A stretch of DNA of 64,000 bases from Colwellia sp. MB02u-6 (GTDB lineage Bacteria > Pseudomonadota > Gammaproteobacteria > Enterobacterales > Alteromonadaceae), in the NCBI RefSeq assembly GCF_014077095.1, contig NZ_JACGVG010000029.1, forward strand, positions 127,625-191,624, in the 5' to 3' direction. The first letter of the stretch is position 1. Each line of letters starts with the position of its first letter. Below are positions 19,730-29,112 of the stretch, piece after piece. The notes beneath the pieces are model-generated. The model did no database searches. It saw nothing but the letters and a program-made list of their open reading frames with translations, and was not told where the DNA came from. The translations under genes were made by a program, and so were the position numbers.

Positions 19730-20680
19730 ATGCTTATTGATTGGTTTACCGTGCTTGCGCAAGTCATCAACTTTCTGATACTCGCGTGGTTATTAAAGCG
19801 TTTTTTATATCGACCTATTCTCAATGCGATTGACGCTCGTGAAAAGCGCATTGCTAGCGCGCTTGCTAATGCGGATAAAAAAAGCGTTGAAGCCGAGCAG
19901 CAGCGTAATGAGTTTGTGCATAAAAATGCTGTGTTTGATGCCCAACAGACAACGCGCACCAATCAGCTTAGCGCTGAGGTTAAAACTGAGCGCGCGCGTT
20001 TGCTCGACGAGGTTAGACAACAATCAGATGACTTACGTGTAAAACTTCAGCTTGCACTTAAAAATGAGCAACTAAGTTTGCAAGATGCTCTTAGCCAACG
20101 TGCAAGTGAAGAGGTGTTTAACATTGTTCGCAAGGTACTTAATGATTTAGCAGAAGCAAGCTTAGAAGAACAAATAGTTTTAGTGTTTCTTCAACGTTTT
20201 CAAACAATCAGCGCTGAAGAAAAGGCAGCCTTTAAGTTGGCATTTCAACAATTGATGCCAACCAATAAAACCCCGTTGGTCGTGCGTACAGGCTTTACTT
20301 TAACAGAGGAACAGCGTGCGCTGATTGAAAGCATGATTAAACATACCCTTGGCTATGACGATAACGAGGCAATAGCCTTTGAATTTGTCATCGATTCAAC
20401 CGTTGTTAGTGGTATTGAAATCAGTGCGAATGGCCAAAAAGTAGCCTGGAGTATCAGTGATTATCTTACCTCCTTGGCTAAGGGGGTTGATCAAATATTA
20501 CAAAGCTTAGTTCATGTTGAAAGCCAAGCACAGAGTAATAGTGAAGGCAATAGCTTAGAGAGTAGCTTAGATCATAGCCAAATCAGTGAAAAAGCAATCA
20601 GCAAAAACGAAACTACTGTTATTACTGAGGCAACAGCCAGCAATATGATTGATAGGGGCGGTGATGAAACCCGAAGCTGA
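19730..20680 (+). CDS. atpF: N-type ATPase subunit b with delta-like C-terminal domain
   Basis: The 316-residue protein is twice the length of a housekeeping b subunit. It has one N-terminal membrane helix (about 7-27), a long coiled coil (about 35-165, rich in Ala, Glu, Gln, Arg), and a C-terminal domain (about 170-270) with VVRTGFTLTEEQRALIE and VVSGIEISANGQKVAWSI. This resembles the C-terminal domain of delta/OSCP, where IGGI-type turns precede a final helix. N-ATPase operons have no separate delta gene, and none is present here. The last 45 residues are Ser/Asn/Glu-rich and low in complexity. It overlaps atpA by 17 nt. Confidence 0.9.
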   Translation: MLIDWFTVLAQVINFLILAWLLKRFLYRPILNAIDAREKRIASALANADKKSVEAEQQRNEFVHKNAVFDAQQTTRTNQLSAEVKTERARLLDEVRQQSDDLRVKLQLALKNEQLSLQDALSQRASEEVFNIVRKVLNDLAEASLEEQIVLVFLQRFQTISAEEKAAFKLAFQQLMPTNKTPLVVRTGFTLTEEQRALIESMIKHTLGYDDNEAIAFEFVIDSTVVSGIEISANGQKVAWSISDYLTSLAKGVDQILQSLVHVESQAQSNSEGNSLESSLDHSQISEKAISKNETTVITEATASNMIDRGGDETRS

Positions 20681-22313
20681 TTTTATCAAAGCAAACGTGT
20701 TACAAACAACCTTTGATGATGTTTTTTCAAGCATGGCAAAAGCACAGGGAGCTTTTACGCCACCATTTCAGGCCAAAGAAGTCGGTAATATTATCCGCAT
20801 CACAACGGGCATTGCCATAGTTTCAGGTTTGCCTAACGTAGGTTTTGAAGAGTTACTTAGCTTCCCAGGCGGTATCTCTGGTATTGCCTTTAATGTGGAT
20901 GAAAATGAAATTGGTGTTGTACTGCTTGGTGATTATTGGCATTTGCAGGTGGGTGATGAAGTCGAGCGCAGCGGTAATGTGGTTGATGTACCTGTGGGCG
21001 ATGCACTGATCGGTCGTATTATTAATCCGATTGGTGAACCGCTAGACTCTAAGGGGAAATTACTGACTAGCACACGCCTTCCTGTTGAACGACCATCTGC
21101 GCCTATTATGGATCGCGCACCGGTTAGCTTACCATTGCAAACGGGTATCAAAGTTATTGATGCCCTTGTGCCTGTTGGGCGTGGCCAGCGAGAATTAATT
21201 TTGGGTGACCGCCAGACGGGTAAAACAGCGATTGCTCTTGATACTATTTTAAATCAGAAAGATCAGAACGTACTCTGCGTATATTGTGCCATTGGCCAGC
21301 GTGCTTCAGGTGTGGCTAAAGTCATTGCAACGCTTCGCGAAAAAGGTGCGTTAGCCTATACTATAGTGGTGGTTACTGAAGGTAATGAACCACCGGGACT
21401 TGCCTATATTGCCCCTTATTCGGCAACAAGCATCGCCGAGTATTTTATGCAAAAGGGTCGTGATGTTTTGATTGTTTATGACGATTTGACCCATCATGCG
21501 CGTGCCTATCGCGAACTGTCTTTATTGTTGCGGCGCCCGCCTGGTCGCGAGGCATTCCCGGGTGATATTTTTTATATTCACTCTCGCTTACTGGAACGCG
21601 CGACACATTTGCGTGCAGAGCTTGGCGGTGGATCCTTGACTGCTTTGCCTATTATTGAAACCGAAGCGCAGGATATTTCTGCTTACATTCCAACCAATCT
21701 TATTTCTATTACCGATGGCCAAATTTATCTCTCACCATCGCTGTTCGAACTGGGTGTTTTGCCGGCGGTTGATGTAGGAAGATCTGTATCACGTGTTGGC
21801 GGTAAGGCACAAAACGCTGCCTACCGTGCGGTAACAGCTAACCTAAAGCTGGCTTATGCACAATTTGAAGAGCTTGAAACCTTTGCCCGTTTTGGCGCTA
21901 AACTCGATGACAGTACACTGAAAATCATTGAACATGGTCGGCGTATTCGTGCCTGCCTGAAACAGTCGGAATTCAGTCCTGTTTCTATGGTTGAACAAAT
22001 TTCTGTTCTGCTCGCTTTGACCGCAAAGCTATTTGATGACATCCCACTAACAGCTATGGCTGCTGCCGAACATCTGGTCCGCGTTTCAGCGGCTGAAATT
22101 TCTATTGAGATAACAGAGCGATTACAAAGTGTTAAAACATTAAGTAAGGAAGATAGATTGAGTATTATTGAGCTTGCACGTGATGCGTTGAACACACTTT
22201 TGCCCAGTGATAGGCCCAGTAATTTAAGCAGTAATTCAAGTAGTGATTCCCCAGGATATTTGCCTAATAATTCAGCTAATGACTCACCCAAGGATGAAAA
22301 GTTAAAGCAATAA
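20664..22313 (+). CDS. atpA: N-type ATPase subunit alpha
   Basis: A 549-residue alpha subunit with Walker A GDRQTGKT at 181-188 and the usual downstream blocks (VGRSVSRVGGKAQ). AGGGG before ATG 20664 supports this start; it overlaps atpF by 17 nt. The extreme C-terminus (about the last 38 residues) is a Ser/Asn/Pro-rich tail with repeated SNLSSNSSSD-type runs, absent from normal alpha subunits. A similar low-complexity tail ends AtpF and a charged extension begins AtpD, so this operon has added disordered ends on several subunits. Confidence 0.93.
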   Translation: MKPEADFIKANVLQTTFDDVFSSMAKAQGAFTPPFQAKEVGNIIRITTGIAIVSGLPNVGFEELLSFPGGISGIAFNVDENEIGVVLLGDYWHLQVGDEVERSGNVVDVPVGDALIGRIINPIGEPLDSKGKLLTSTRLPVERPSAPIMDRAPVSLPLQTGIKVIDALVPVGRGQRELILGDRQTGKTAIALDTILNQKDQNVLCVYCAIGQRASGVAKVIATLREKGALAYTIVVVTEGNEPPGLAYIAPYSATSIAEYFMQKGRDVLIVYDDLTHHARAYRELSLLLRRPPGREAFPGDIFYIHSRLLERATHLRAELGGGSLTALPIIETEAQDISAYIPTNLISITDGQIYLSPSLFELGVLPAVDVGRSVSRVGGKAQNAAYRAVTANLKLAYAQFEELETFARFGAKLDDSTLKIIEHGRRIRACLKQSEFSPVSMVEQISVLLALTAKLFDDIPLTAMAAAEHLVRVSAAEISIEITERLQSVKTLSKEDRLSIIELARDALNTLLPSDRPSNLSSNSSSDSPGYLPNNSANDSPKDEKLKQ

Positions 22314-22351
22314 AGTAATATTGCTTAACACAGTTTTAATTAATGAGGCTT

Positions 22352-22386
22352 TATCAGTGAATAACTATCTATCAGTGAATAACTAT
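22352..22386. repeat. 17-nt tandem duplication between atpA and atpG
   Basis: TATCAGTGAATAACTAT occurs at 22352-22368 and again at 22370-22386, one base apart, in the 127-bp spacer before atpG, the only long spacer within the operon. It could be a replication slip or a regulatory site. Confidence 0.6.
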
Positions 22387-22440
22387 AAAGGATCAACGAT
22401 GCAGAGCGAAGGATAAGTGATTATTTATGAGCAATAAAAC

Positions 22441-23355
22441 ATGACTGACAGTGTTGCTAGTCTACGGCGAAAAATCACCAGTACAGAAGAACTCAAGTCC
22501 GTGGTAAGCACCATGAAGGCTATGGCATCTTCAAGTATTAGCCAATATGAGCATGCTGTGTACTCACTTGATGATTATTATCGTACCGTTCAATTTGGGC
22601 TGATAGCTTGTTTTCAACGACACCACTCCCCTAATGTTATAAAAATCAGCAATCAGCAAGATAGACTTGGTGTGGGCGTGATCGTGTTTGGTTCAGATCA
22701 GGGGCTAGTGGGTCAATTTAATGAAGTGATGGCAGAATTTGTTACTCGCACTTTGGCAACAATATCAGCGCATAAAACAGGGCATAAAATTGTTTGGGCA
22801 GTAGGCGAGCGTATAAAGTCGCGTTTAGCTGATACGCATTGGGCTGAAAAAAAAGTCACCCTTAAAGACGACTTTATACTACCCAATTCAATTAATGCTA
22901 TAACGGCACTGGTAGGTGACATATTGACTGACATTGAAGCGCAGCGTGAATTAGGCACAATAGATCAAGTTTATCTCTTTCATCATCGTCCTCAAGTCGA
23001 CTCTATTTATACGCCAGTCAGTCAACAGTTATTACCCTTGAGTGAAAGCTTACAAAAAAATTTCACTGATCTTAAGTGGCCGACGAATAATCTACCTGAA
23101 GTGCTACCTGAACGAGATAAAACCCTAAGAGCATTGGTACGTGAATACCTTTTTGTTAGCTTGTTCAGAGCGTGCGCAGAGTCATTGGCAAGCGAAAATG
23201 CTAGTCGTCTTGCGGCGATGCAACGAGCAGAAAAAAATATTGAGGAACAACAGAATGATTTGAACCTAAGCTTTCATCGCCTACGCCAAAGCGATATAGA
23301 TGAAGAGTTATTTGATGTGATCTCTGGCTTTGAAGCCTTGAGTGATAGTGATTAA
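22441..23355 (+). CDS. atpG: N-type ATPase subunit gamma
   Basis: The 304-residue central stalk subunit. The N-terminal helix (SLRRKITSTEELKSVVSTMK) and C-terminal helix (ASENASRLAAMQRAEKNIEE) form the antiparallel coiled coil that turns inside alpha3-beta3; LVGQFNE-like residues in VFGSDQGLVGQFNEVM mark the middle domain. It is the last gene of the order, as in other N-ATPases, and is separated from atpA by 127 bp with a duplicated 17-mer. Confidence 0.93.
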   Translation: MTDSVASLRRKITSTEELKSVVSTMKAMASSSISQYEHAVYSLDDYYRTVQFGLIACFQRHHSPNVIKISNQQDRLGVGVIVFGSDQGLVGQFNEVMAEFVTRTLATISAHKTGHKIVWAVGERIKSRLADTHWAEKKVTLKDDFILPNSINAITALVGDILTDIEAQRELGTIDQVYLFHHRPQVDSIYTPVSQQLLPLSESLQKNFTDLKWPTNNLPEVLPERDKTLRALVREYLFVSLFRACAESLASENASRLAAMQRAEKNIEEQQNDLNLSFHRLRQSDIDEELFDVISGFEALSDSD

Positions 23356-23715
23356 AATAATGCATTAAGCCAGTAAAAACCCATACCAAAATCACCAGTG
23401 CTAACAAAGTGTGATATCGACTATTATTAACACAGTTAAAGAACAAACTAAATATAGATCAATAAATATAGATCAATAAATATAGAAGACTAAAAGTCTG
23501 TTGTGACGCTATCTTCTGTTGTGAGCATTAAAACTGTTATTTTAAATACTGAATTAGCGTGCTGAATTATTAATTTCAATAGCTATAAAGCAAGCTATTA
23601 TTGATTAAATGCTTATATGGCAAAGTGAATGTTTAGGGTTATTATTCTCTGGGTAGTGAGGGTAACAAGGGCATCATGGCAATGCGTCGTCAAAATTAAG
23701 GAAGATTGAGTTTAT
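23356..23715. other. 360-bp intergenic region with 14-nt tandem repeat
   Basis: AAATATAGATCAAT is repeated at 23450-23463 and 23464-23477 and begun a third time (23478-23486). The copies contain ATCAA but no partner TTGAT at the right spacing. No gene or terminator is evident. Confidence 0.5.
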
Positions 23716-26157
23716 ATGGATTATGAACAAAATGATAAGACTGGGAGAGTATCCTTGTCACCACAACAACGCCTTCTTTTTTATTCAATTATTACTGGGG
23801 TTTTGGCGGCTTGTTTAATTGCCTTTATGGTTTTTTCTATAGAATCGCAAGGCCGTGCACACATTAATCGTTTGTCGCAGAGTACAGCTAATGGCATAGC
23901 TTCGTTACTTAAAGACGACTTAAAAAACCGTATAATAACCCTAACAGAATTTGCCAAGTCATCTCGACTTACTTCAATTATAACAGATGACGACTGGCAC
24001 ATCATTAGCAAAAATTTCTATGATACGCGCGGAGGTTATCAAGTCATTGCTTGGCTTGGTAACGACTACCATATTGCCAGAGTCAAGTCATTTGAGGGTA
24101 ACAAAATCAACCAAAACCTCAACTTGGCGCTTAACCCTGAGACTTTATCTGCCGCATTTAAAGCAAAAGCAAAAGGTGAGTTCGTTATCACTATGCCACT
24201 GAGTTCAATTCGTGGCGGGGCAATCGGAATATACACGCCAATATTTGATGATAAGTCACTAAATGAACCATTAGCAGGCTTTATTAGTAGCTTACTTTTT
24301 CTCGAGGATTATATAGCTGAAATCTTACCTTCGTATTTGCTGATGGAACATGATTTTTCACTCTACATTGACGGTCAAAAAATATATTCAGACCAAACAA
24401 CCCCCACAATAAATACTCGCGATTGGCGCAGCCAAGCAAATTTTAAATTACAGCAGCAGATTTGGGGAATTGATATAGTACCCACAGCCGAATTTTTAAG
24501 TCGCTCACATTATTGGATGATAGGGACTTTATTTTTGCTGGGTGTTTTGCTGAGTGTATTTGTTACCTTGGCGACATACACAGCGTTAACGGCAAGAAAT
24601 AAAACTAAAATCATCATAGATGAGCGCAACAAAGTAGGGCATTTATTGAAAAACCTACCTGGCATGGCATACCAAGCTTATGACAAACCTAACGGACCCA
24701 TGATGCTCGTCAGTGAAGGTTGTGAGGTGTTAACGGGTTATGCTAAGCACGACTTTGAGTCTCATCGCGTTTTATGGCGCAGTGTTGTACACCCCGACGA
24801 TTACCAGCGGGTATATGAAATTATTAGGCAAGCGGTCAGTGAGAAAAAATCTTACGAATTTGAATATCGCATAATATGCAAAAATAAGTCGGTGCGTATC
24901 GTATGGGAAAAAGGCGAAGCGGTTACCTCACTGTTAAACAATAAAACTGTCCTCGAGGGCTATATCACAGATATTACCGATATTAAAAACACGGATAAAG
25001 CCCTTATTCGCAGTCATAAATTTTCTGATGCTATTGTCAATTCAGTGGTTGAAGCTGTGATTACCATAGATCATAACGGCGCTATAAAAAGCTTTAATAA
25101 CGCGGCGCAACGCATGTTTGGTTATACCTTTGACGAAGTGAAAAACATCAATGTAAAACTTTTGATGCCGAGCGCTTATGCAAATCACCATGATCAATAT
25201 TTAACTGACTATATACGTACCAACCAAAGCAATATTATTGGTTTTGGACGAGAGTTAGACGCCAAGCGCAAGGATGGCAGTGTATTTCCCATTCACCTTT
25301 CAATAAATGATATTCAATGCCATGAAGACAGAATGTTTGTTGGTTTAATCAGAGATATTACTCAGCAACGGGTCATTGAAGATCAAAGACGAATGCACAT
25401 TGAACAAATGGCTCATGCCGATAGATTAAATTCATTAGGGGAAATAGCGGCTGGTATTGCGCACGAGGTCAATCAGCCGTTAACCGCTATTTCATTATTT
25501 TCTCAATCGGGTAAAAGTCTGTGTAATAGCGGTAAGTTCGAAAGATTGCCAGAGATATTCGAAAAGCTGAATCAACATTCACACCGAGCCGGTGCAGTGC
25601 TTGAGCGCATGCAAATCATGACAAAACAGGGGGCAAGGCAAAAAGAATTACTTGATTGCAATAAGTTAATTGACGAAGTAGCAAGATTAGCCGAACACGA
25701 TGCTCGTATGCGTGATATCAATATTAAAATAAGCCACAGTAGCGAAAAATTAACCGTATTGGTCGATCTCGTACAAATACAGCAAGTCTTGTTAAATTTA
25801 TTACGCAATGGCATGGAAGCTATGCAGTCCATCGATTTTAAAAATGGCAGTGTTATTGAAGTAACGACTCAGTTAACCGCTATTGAGAGTATTAAAATAT
25901 CAGTTGTTGATAGCGGATGTGGCTTGTCTAGCCATATGCTAGATAAGTTGTTTTTAGCATTTTCTTCAACAAAAAAGAATGGCATGGGTATCGGGCTTTC
26001 TATTTCAAAAAGTATTATTGAAGAGCACGGCGGCAGCATTCATTATACTAAAAATATTCCTGTCGGCTCAGTATTTTACTTTATGCTACCCCTTGTTGAG
26101 AATGACTACTTAATTGAGGATAGTTCGCTGACCAATGAAACTTATTTTCAATCTTGA
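23716..26157 (+). CDS. FixL-like membrane histidine kinase with haem-binding type PAS domain
   Basis: This 813-residue kinase has a membrane helix (20-42), a periplasmic sensor domain (about 45-264), a second helix (about 265-290), two PAS domains (about 300-425 and 435-560), a HisKA domain with H583 in IAAGIAHEVNQPL, and a HATPase domain (GMGIGLSISKSIIEEHGG). The second PAS domain has H492-D-x-Y and, 20 residues later, R512 in NIIGFGRELD. This equals the haem ligand His200 and oxygen-responsive Arg220 of Bradyrhizobium FixL, in the same context (LMP-S-AY, KRKDGSVFPIHLSI). It is therefore probably an oxygen or NO sensor with an added periplasmic input. It follows the N-ATPase operon by 360 bp. 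The likely partner regulator is at 39.2 kb. Confidence 0.88.
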   Translation: MDYEQNDKTGRVSLSPQQRLLFYSIITGVLAACLIAFMVFSIESQGRAHINRLSQSTANGIASLLKDDLKNRIITLTEFAKSSRLTSIITDDDWHIISKNFYDTRGGYQVIAWLGNDYHIARVKSFEGNKINQNLNLALNPETLSAAFKAKAKGEFVITMPLSSIRGGAIGIYTPIFDDKSLNEPLAGFISSLLFLEDYIAEILPSYLLMEHDFSLYIDGQKIYSDQTTPTINTRDWRSQANFKLQQQIWGIDIVPTAEFLSRSHYWMIGTLFLLGVLLSVFVTLATYTALTARNKTKIIIDERNKVGHLLKNLPGMAYQAYDKPNGPMMLVSEGCEVLTGYAKHDFESHRVLWRSVVHPDDYQRVYEIIRQAVSEKKSYEFEYRIICKNKSVRIVWEKGEAVTSLLNNKTVLEGYITDITDIKNTDKALIRSHKFSDAIVNSVVEAVITIDHNGAIKSFNNAAQRMFGYTFDEVKNINVKLLMPSAYANHHDQYLTDYIRTNQSNIIGFGRELDAKRKDGSVFPIHLSINDIQCHEDRMFVGLIRDITQQRVIEDQRRMHIEQMAHADRLNSLGEIAAGIAHEVNQPLTAISLFSQSGKSLCNSGKFERLPEIFEKLNQHSHRAGAVLERMQIMTKQGARQKELLDCNKLIDEVARLAEHDARMRDINIKISHSSEKLTVLVDLVQIQQVLLNLLRNGMEAMQSIDFKNGSVIEVTTQLTAIESIKISVVDSGCGLSSHMLDKLFLAFSSTKKNGMGIGLSISKSIIEEHGGSIHYTKNIPVGSVFYFMLPLVENDYLIEDSSLTNETYFQS

Positions 26158-27011
26158 GTTTGTTTATTTTCATCAAGAGCGGGTTCAATATGAACAGTGG
26201 TATCGACAATGTTAAACTGCGTTGCTAAAAGGTGTTCGATTTTATCTGCAAGCTCATGTGAGCTAGCTAAAGAAAGGTTCAAGTCAACTTTAATGGTGAT
26301 ATCAGCAAAATTAGCCTCGCCATCATTACGGGTACGTACCAATTTAACTGATTTTACTTCGGGGAGCTCTGTTACTGTGTGTGCAATTTTAGCTTGGTTT
26401 AATAGGCTTTTATCAACCAATATTGGAATGGATTGTAAAAATAGCTTGTAGGCCAAAAACATAATAATAACAGCAACGGCAATAGCAAAAACTGTATCAA
26501 GCCAATAGTATCCGCGTGCTGCTAATTGCCAGCCAATGATAACGGTAATAGAAGTCAGTACATCACTCAATGTGTGACTTGCATCTGCCTGTAATAAAGT
26601 CGAATTTAATTTTTTTGCCCAAAAAGATTCCCACAAAGTAAGGCCAGTGTTGAGCACTAAAACAATAAGCATTGCCCCTAAGCCAATCGAGCTATTTATC
26701 ACAGGCTCACCAAAGCGTTTAGCGGCTTGAACTATAACCTCAATAGCAACAACACTGAGCAAAGTCGCTAGAAAAAATATCGCTAAAGGCACAAATTTTT
26801 TATGACCATATTGATGATCTTCATCAGGCGGTTGTTCAGATTGATTGATCGCAAACCAGGCAACAATATTGTTTGCTATATCGGTTAATGAGTGGAGTGC
26901 ATCAGCTAATATGGCTGTTGAGTAGGTAGAAAAGCCAACAGCTAATTTGATCATCATCAATAAGAAGTTAATAACCCCTTCAATAATTAATACTTTTTTA
27001 ATGTTCAACAT
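26148..27011 (-). CDS. Cation diffusion facilitator family metal exporter
   Basis: The 287-residue protein has six predicted helices and the two CDF metal sites, ADALHSLTDIANN in helix 2 and DASHTLSDVLTS in helix 5 (H-x-x-x-D pattern). A C-terminal cytoplasmic ferredoxin-like domain ends in DTTVHIEPA. CDF proteins exchange Zn2+, Fe2+, Mn2+ or related ions for protons at the inner membrane; H/D in the helix 2 site would suit zinc or iron, but the ion is not proven. It converges with the sensor kinase, overlapping its 3' end by 10 nt, so there is no room for a terminator. Confidence 0.9.
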   Translation of the reverse strand: MLNIKKVLIIEGVINFLLMMIKLAVGFSTYSTAILADALHSLTDIANNIVAWFAINQSEQPPDEDHQYGHKKFVPLAIFFLATLLSVVAIEVIVQAAKRFGEPVINSSIGLGAMLIVLVLNTGLTLWESFWAKKLNSTLLQADASHTLSDVLTSITVIIGWQLAARGYYWLDTVFAIAVAVIIMFLAYKLFLQSIPILVDKSLLNQAKIAHTVTELPEVKSVKLVRTRNDGEANFADITIKVDLNLSLASSHELADKIEHLLATQFNIVDTTVHIEPALDENKQTQD

Positions 27012-27031
27012 TCACCAACTTTTAAGCTAGG

Positions 27032-27195
27032 TTAGATATCCATAAAACTGTCAAAATTTATTGATATTCGGTTAGTATACAGATTGTGATTTAAAAATTA
27101 ACTTCACTTTATCATCAGCTAATCTTAAGCCCAGCGGTATGCCATGACGAATTATTTACTTTTTGTTATCGATAATCGCAAAATATCATCCATCG
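27032..27195 (-). pseudogene. Degraded copy of the 3' half of the 30.6-kb gene
   Basis: Reading leftward, 27195-27160 encodes SMDDILRLSITK and 27073-27032 encodes NRISINFDSFMDI followed by TAA. The intact gene at 30616-31071 has SMDDILELSMKM and KRISMNFDRFMDI at the same relative positions. The DNA between is diverged, shorter and frame-broken. A duplicate of that gene has therefore decayed here. Confidence 0.7.
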
Positions 27196-27379
27196 ACTTT
27201 TCAGCTGATAAGCCTTAACTATTGGTAGATTACAAACAGCTAAAGGCTACAGAAGGTTGCAAAACAGGAAAAAAGCCAAAGGCTAGCATTTTAAAGCTAG
27301 CTGTTGAGTAAACTAATGACTAGCCTAAAAGGGTATAGCACAGATTATTATGTTGGCAAAAAAGCATATGTAGAAATGC

Positions 27380-27425
27380 GCCATTGATATGACTGTATCT
27401 TGAGGGTCATATCAATGGCGTATGC
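27380..27425. terminator. Strong hairpin in the 27-kb gap
   Basis: GCCATTGATATGAC and GTCATATCAATGGC form a 14-bp perfect stem with a loop of about 16 nt. No long T-run follows, so its use as a terminator for the coiled-coil gene reading leftward is uncertain. Confidence 0.4.
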
Positions 27426-27523
27426 TGAGCTGACACGACTAAAAACAAGGTACTGCTTCAGCGCTATAATATATTTGTCTAATAGGGGTATATTTACCCA
27501 GCTAGTTCATGTTCATTTTATCT

Positions 27524-28303
27524 TTAACCTGCTTTATGTGTTTCTTTATAAAGCATATTGATCATCGCCATTATTTTAAAATGATGAGTTTTTAATTTAT
27601 GATGTAATGCTTGTTGTTGTGTGTGTATCTTCCGCTCGTGTTGATGCATTGGGGCGGATTTTTTCTCCTTGGCTTTACTCGCGCTACTTAAGTTATGTTC
27701 AGCATTTTTCATGATTTTTTCGTGTTCATGAGCAACTTTAGTTTGAGCTTGAATTGCCTGAGTATGCTCCATCAATATTGATGCTTGTTGCTGCATGGTT
27801 TCTTCTATGGCGACTAGTTTAGTCAACGCTTTTTGCTGCTCTTTTGTCCAATACTTTATCTCATCTAGCCATAAAGCATGTTCAGAGTCCCATTGACTGT
27901 GTTCTTGGTGGGCCGCAAGATGCTGTTCTGTAATGATAGTTTGTGCTTGTTCTCTAAGGCTCTTGGTAAACGCTATTAACTCTACTGTATTTGAATTAGC
28001 GATACTTTGTAACTTGTCCCAAATTGAACTATTTACAAAAGCCAGCTCCAACTTTATTTGCTCTTTATAGGCTTCACCTGCACCTTCGAAAGCTTCACCT
28101 AACATTCGAAAGTTATCTTTTAAGTCTTTGCTAGCTTGCTCAATTTTATCTTTGCTAATTTCCTTGGCATCTTTGAGCTTTTCTTCTGCGGCATGAAAGG
28201 CCTGCTGTAAAGTTTTACCTTCTGTTATCACAAAGTCTTCGATGGCATCAACCATTGCTTTATAACTGACTTGTAATTCTGTTTTTTGCTCATTTTTTTC
28301 CAT
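27524..28303 (-). CDS. Coiled-coil protein of unknown function
   Basis: I do not recognise a named family. The 259 residues are predicted to be almost all helical: an amphipathic, Lys/Glu-rich N-terminal half (KDAKEISKDKIEQASKDLKD) resembling zinc-ribbon-less DUF or phasin-like helices, then a second coiled coil rich in Gln and His (HEHEKIMKNAEHN, QHERKIHTQQQALHHK). There is no signal peptide or membrane segment. Given the PHA synthase operon nearby, a phasin-like granule protein is one possible reading of such helices, but no phasin motif was found. It stands alone, flanked by gaps of about 350-500 bp. Confidence 0.65.
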   Translation of the reverse strand: MEKNEQKTELQVSYKAMVDAIEDFVITEGKTLQQAFHAAEEKLKDAKEISKDKIEQASKDLKDNFRMLGEAFEGAGEAYKEQIKLELAFVNSSIWDKLQSIANSNTVELIAFTKSLREQAQTIITEQHLAAHQEHSQWDSEHALWLDEIKYWTKEQQKALTKLVAIEETMQQQASILMEHTQAIQAQTKVAHEHEKIMKNAEHNLSSASKAKEKKSAPMHQHERKIHTQQQALHHKLKTHHFKIMAMINMLYKETHKAG

Positions 28304-28650
28304 GGTGAGTTACCTTTAAAAATTTACTATAAATTAATATGATAATTACTCAAACCCGTGTTACATACTATTCGGTATTATACTTAATGAATTGTGGAAA
28401 CTACTTAACGTGATTAATAGACTTAACTAAAGGGTTATCACTTGTTTAGTTACGGGCAGTCTACAAACAAAGGGGAGAGCTGATATATAAACCTTAGTGT
28501 CAAGTTTCAAGTGCAACAATTACAGCAAGACTATCGCTTTAACAGATTAATAAAGTGCAAGTAACGCTTGGTTATAATTGTTATACGATGGTCAATTGTT
28601 ATTTTCTCGTTTGATTTCCTTATTGTTATTAGGCTTATATCAGCAAAAAA
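28304..28650. other. 347-bp intergenic region, nothing recognised
   Basis: AT-rich sequence between two minus-strand genes. No ORF, terminator with T-run or perfect FNR box was found. Confidence 0.5.
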
Positions 28651-29112
28651 TCATCTATTTACTTTGTGACAATTGGTACAGCCACCAGAAACTTTACCTG
28701 CAAAATAATAATTTGGCTCTTGAAGAGCGGCAGCGGCTCTTGCTTGGTCAATAGCAGCGACAAAGTCTTGCATGTGATCTTGCATAAATGGGTGATTTCC
28801 TCCTGCTTCTCCTGTAATTGATTTAGCGGCAGTCCTTCCCATGTTTTGTAATGCTTGCAGTACTTGCTGGCGCTGGTCCTTGGCACCAGCTTGAGTTGGT
28901 TCATAACCCTTAATGAGTGCTTTATCGAGTAATAGCATTTGCTGCGATAATCTAGCCATGTCAGATCTAAGCTCAGTGGGTTCAGTGTATTTAAAACCCG
29001 GGGGGTAAGTTATCTTACGCATAGACTCTGCAAATTTACTGCTGCAACTCGCTGTGGTTAAACTCACCACAACGACGATGCTCGCAGTCCAAAAAATGCT
29101 TGGTTTATTCAT
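28651..29112 (-). CDS. Lipoprotein c-type cytochrome with C-terminal haem site
   Basis: The 153-residue product has a lipoprotein signal ending TASC (Cys23) and a single haem motif C145-T-N-C148-H149 four residues from the C-terminus. A C-terminal CxxCH after a helical domain is the arrangement of cytochrome c'/c556-like four-helix proteins, which bind NO or act in electron transfer. ATG 29112 is preferred over upstream codons because a TGGAG ribosome-binding site lies about 9 nt before it. It is the second membrane-anchored haem lipoprotein in this island. A possible role in NO or oxygen handling fits the context but is inferred. Confidence 0.8.
   Translation of the reverse strand: MNKPSIFWTASIVVVVSLTTASCSSKFAESMRKITYPPGFKYTEPTELRSDMARLSQQMLLLDKALIKGYEPTQAGAKDQRQQVLQALQNMGRTAAKSITGEAGGNHPFMQDHMQDFVAAIDQARAAAALQEPNYYFAGKVSGGCTNCHKVNR

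Larger units (their letters stand above)
27012..27523. other. 512-bp gap containing a decayed gene copy
   Basis: Apart from the remnant at 27032-27195 no coding sequence is seen. A short inverted sequence around 27380-27425 (GCCATTGATATGAC and GTCATATCAATGGC) could form a strong hairpin. Confidence 0.5.

Noticed and set aside
23450-23486. ATCAA-containing repeats as FNR boxes before the FixL-like kinase
   Set aside because: No TTGAT at the required 4-nt spacing on either strand.
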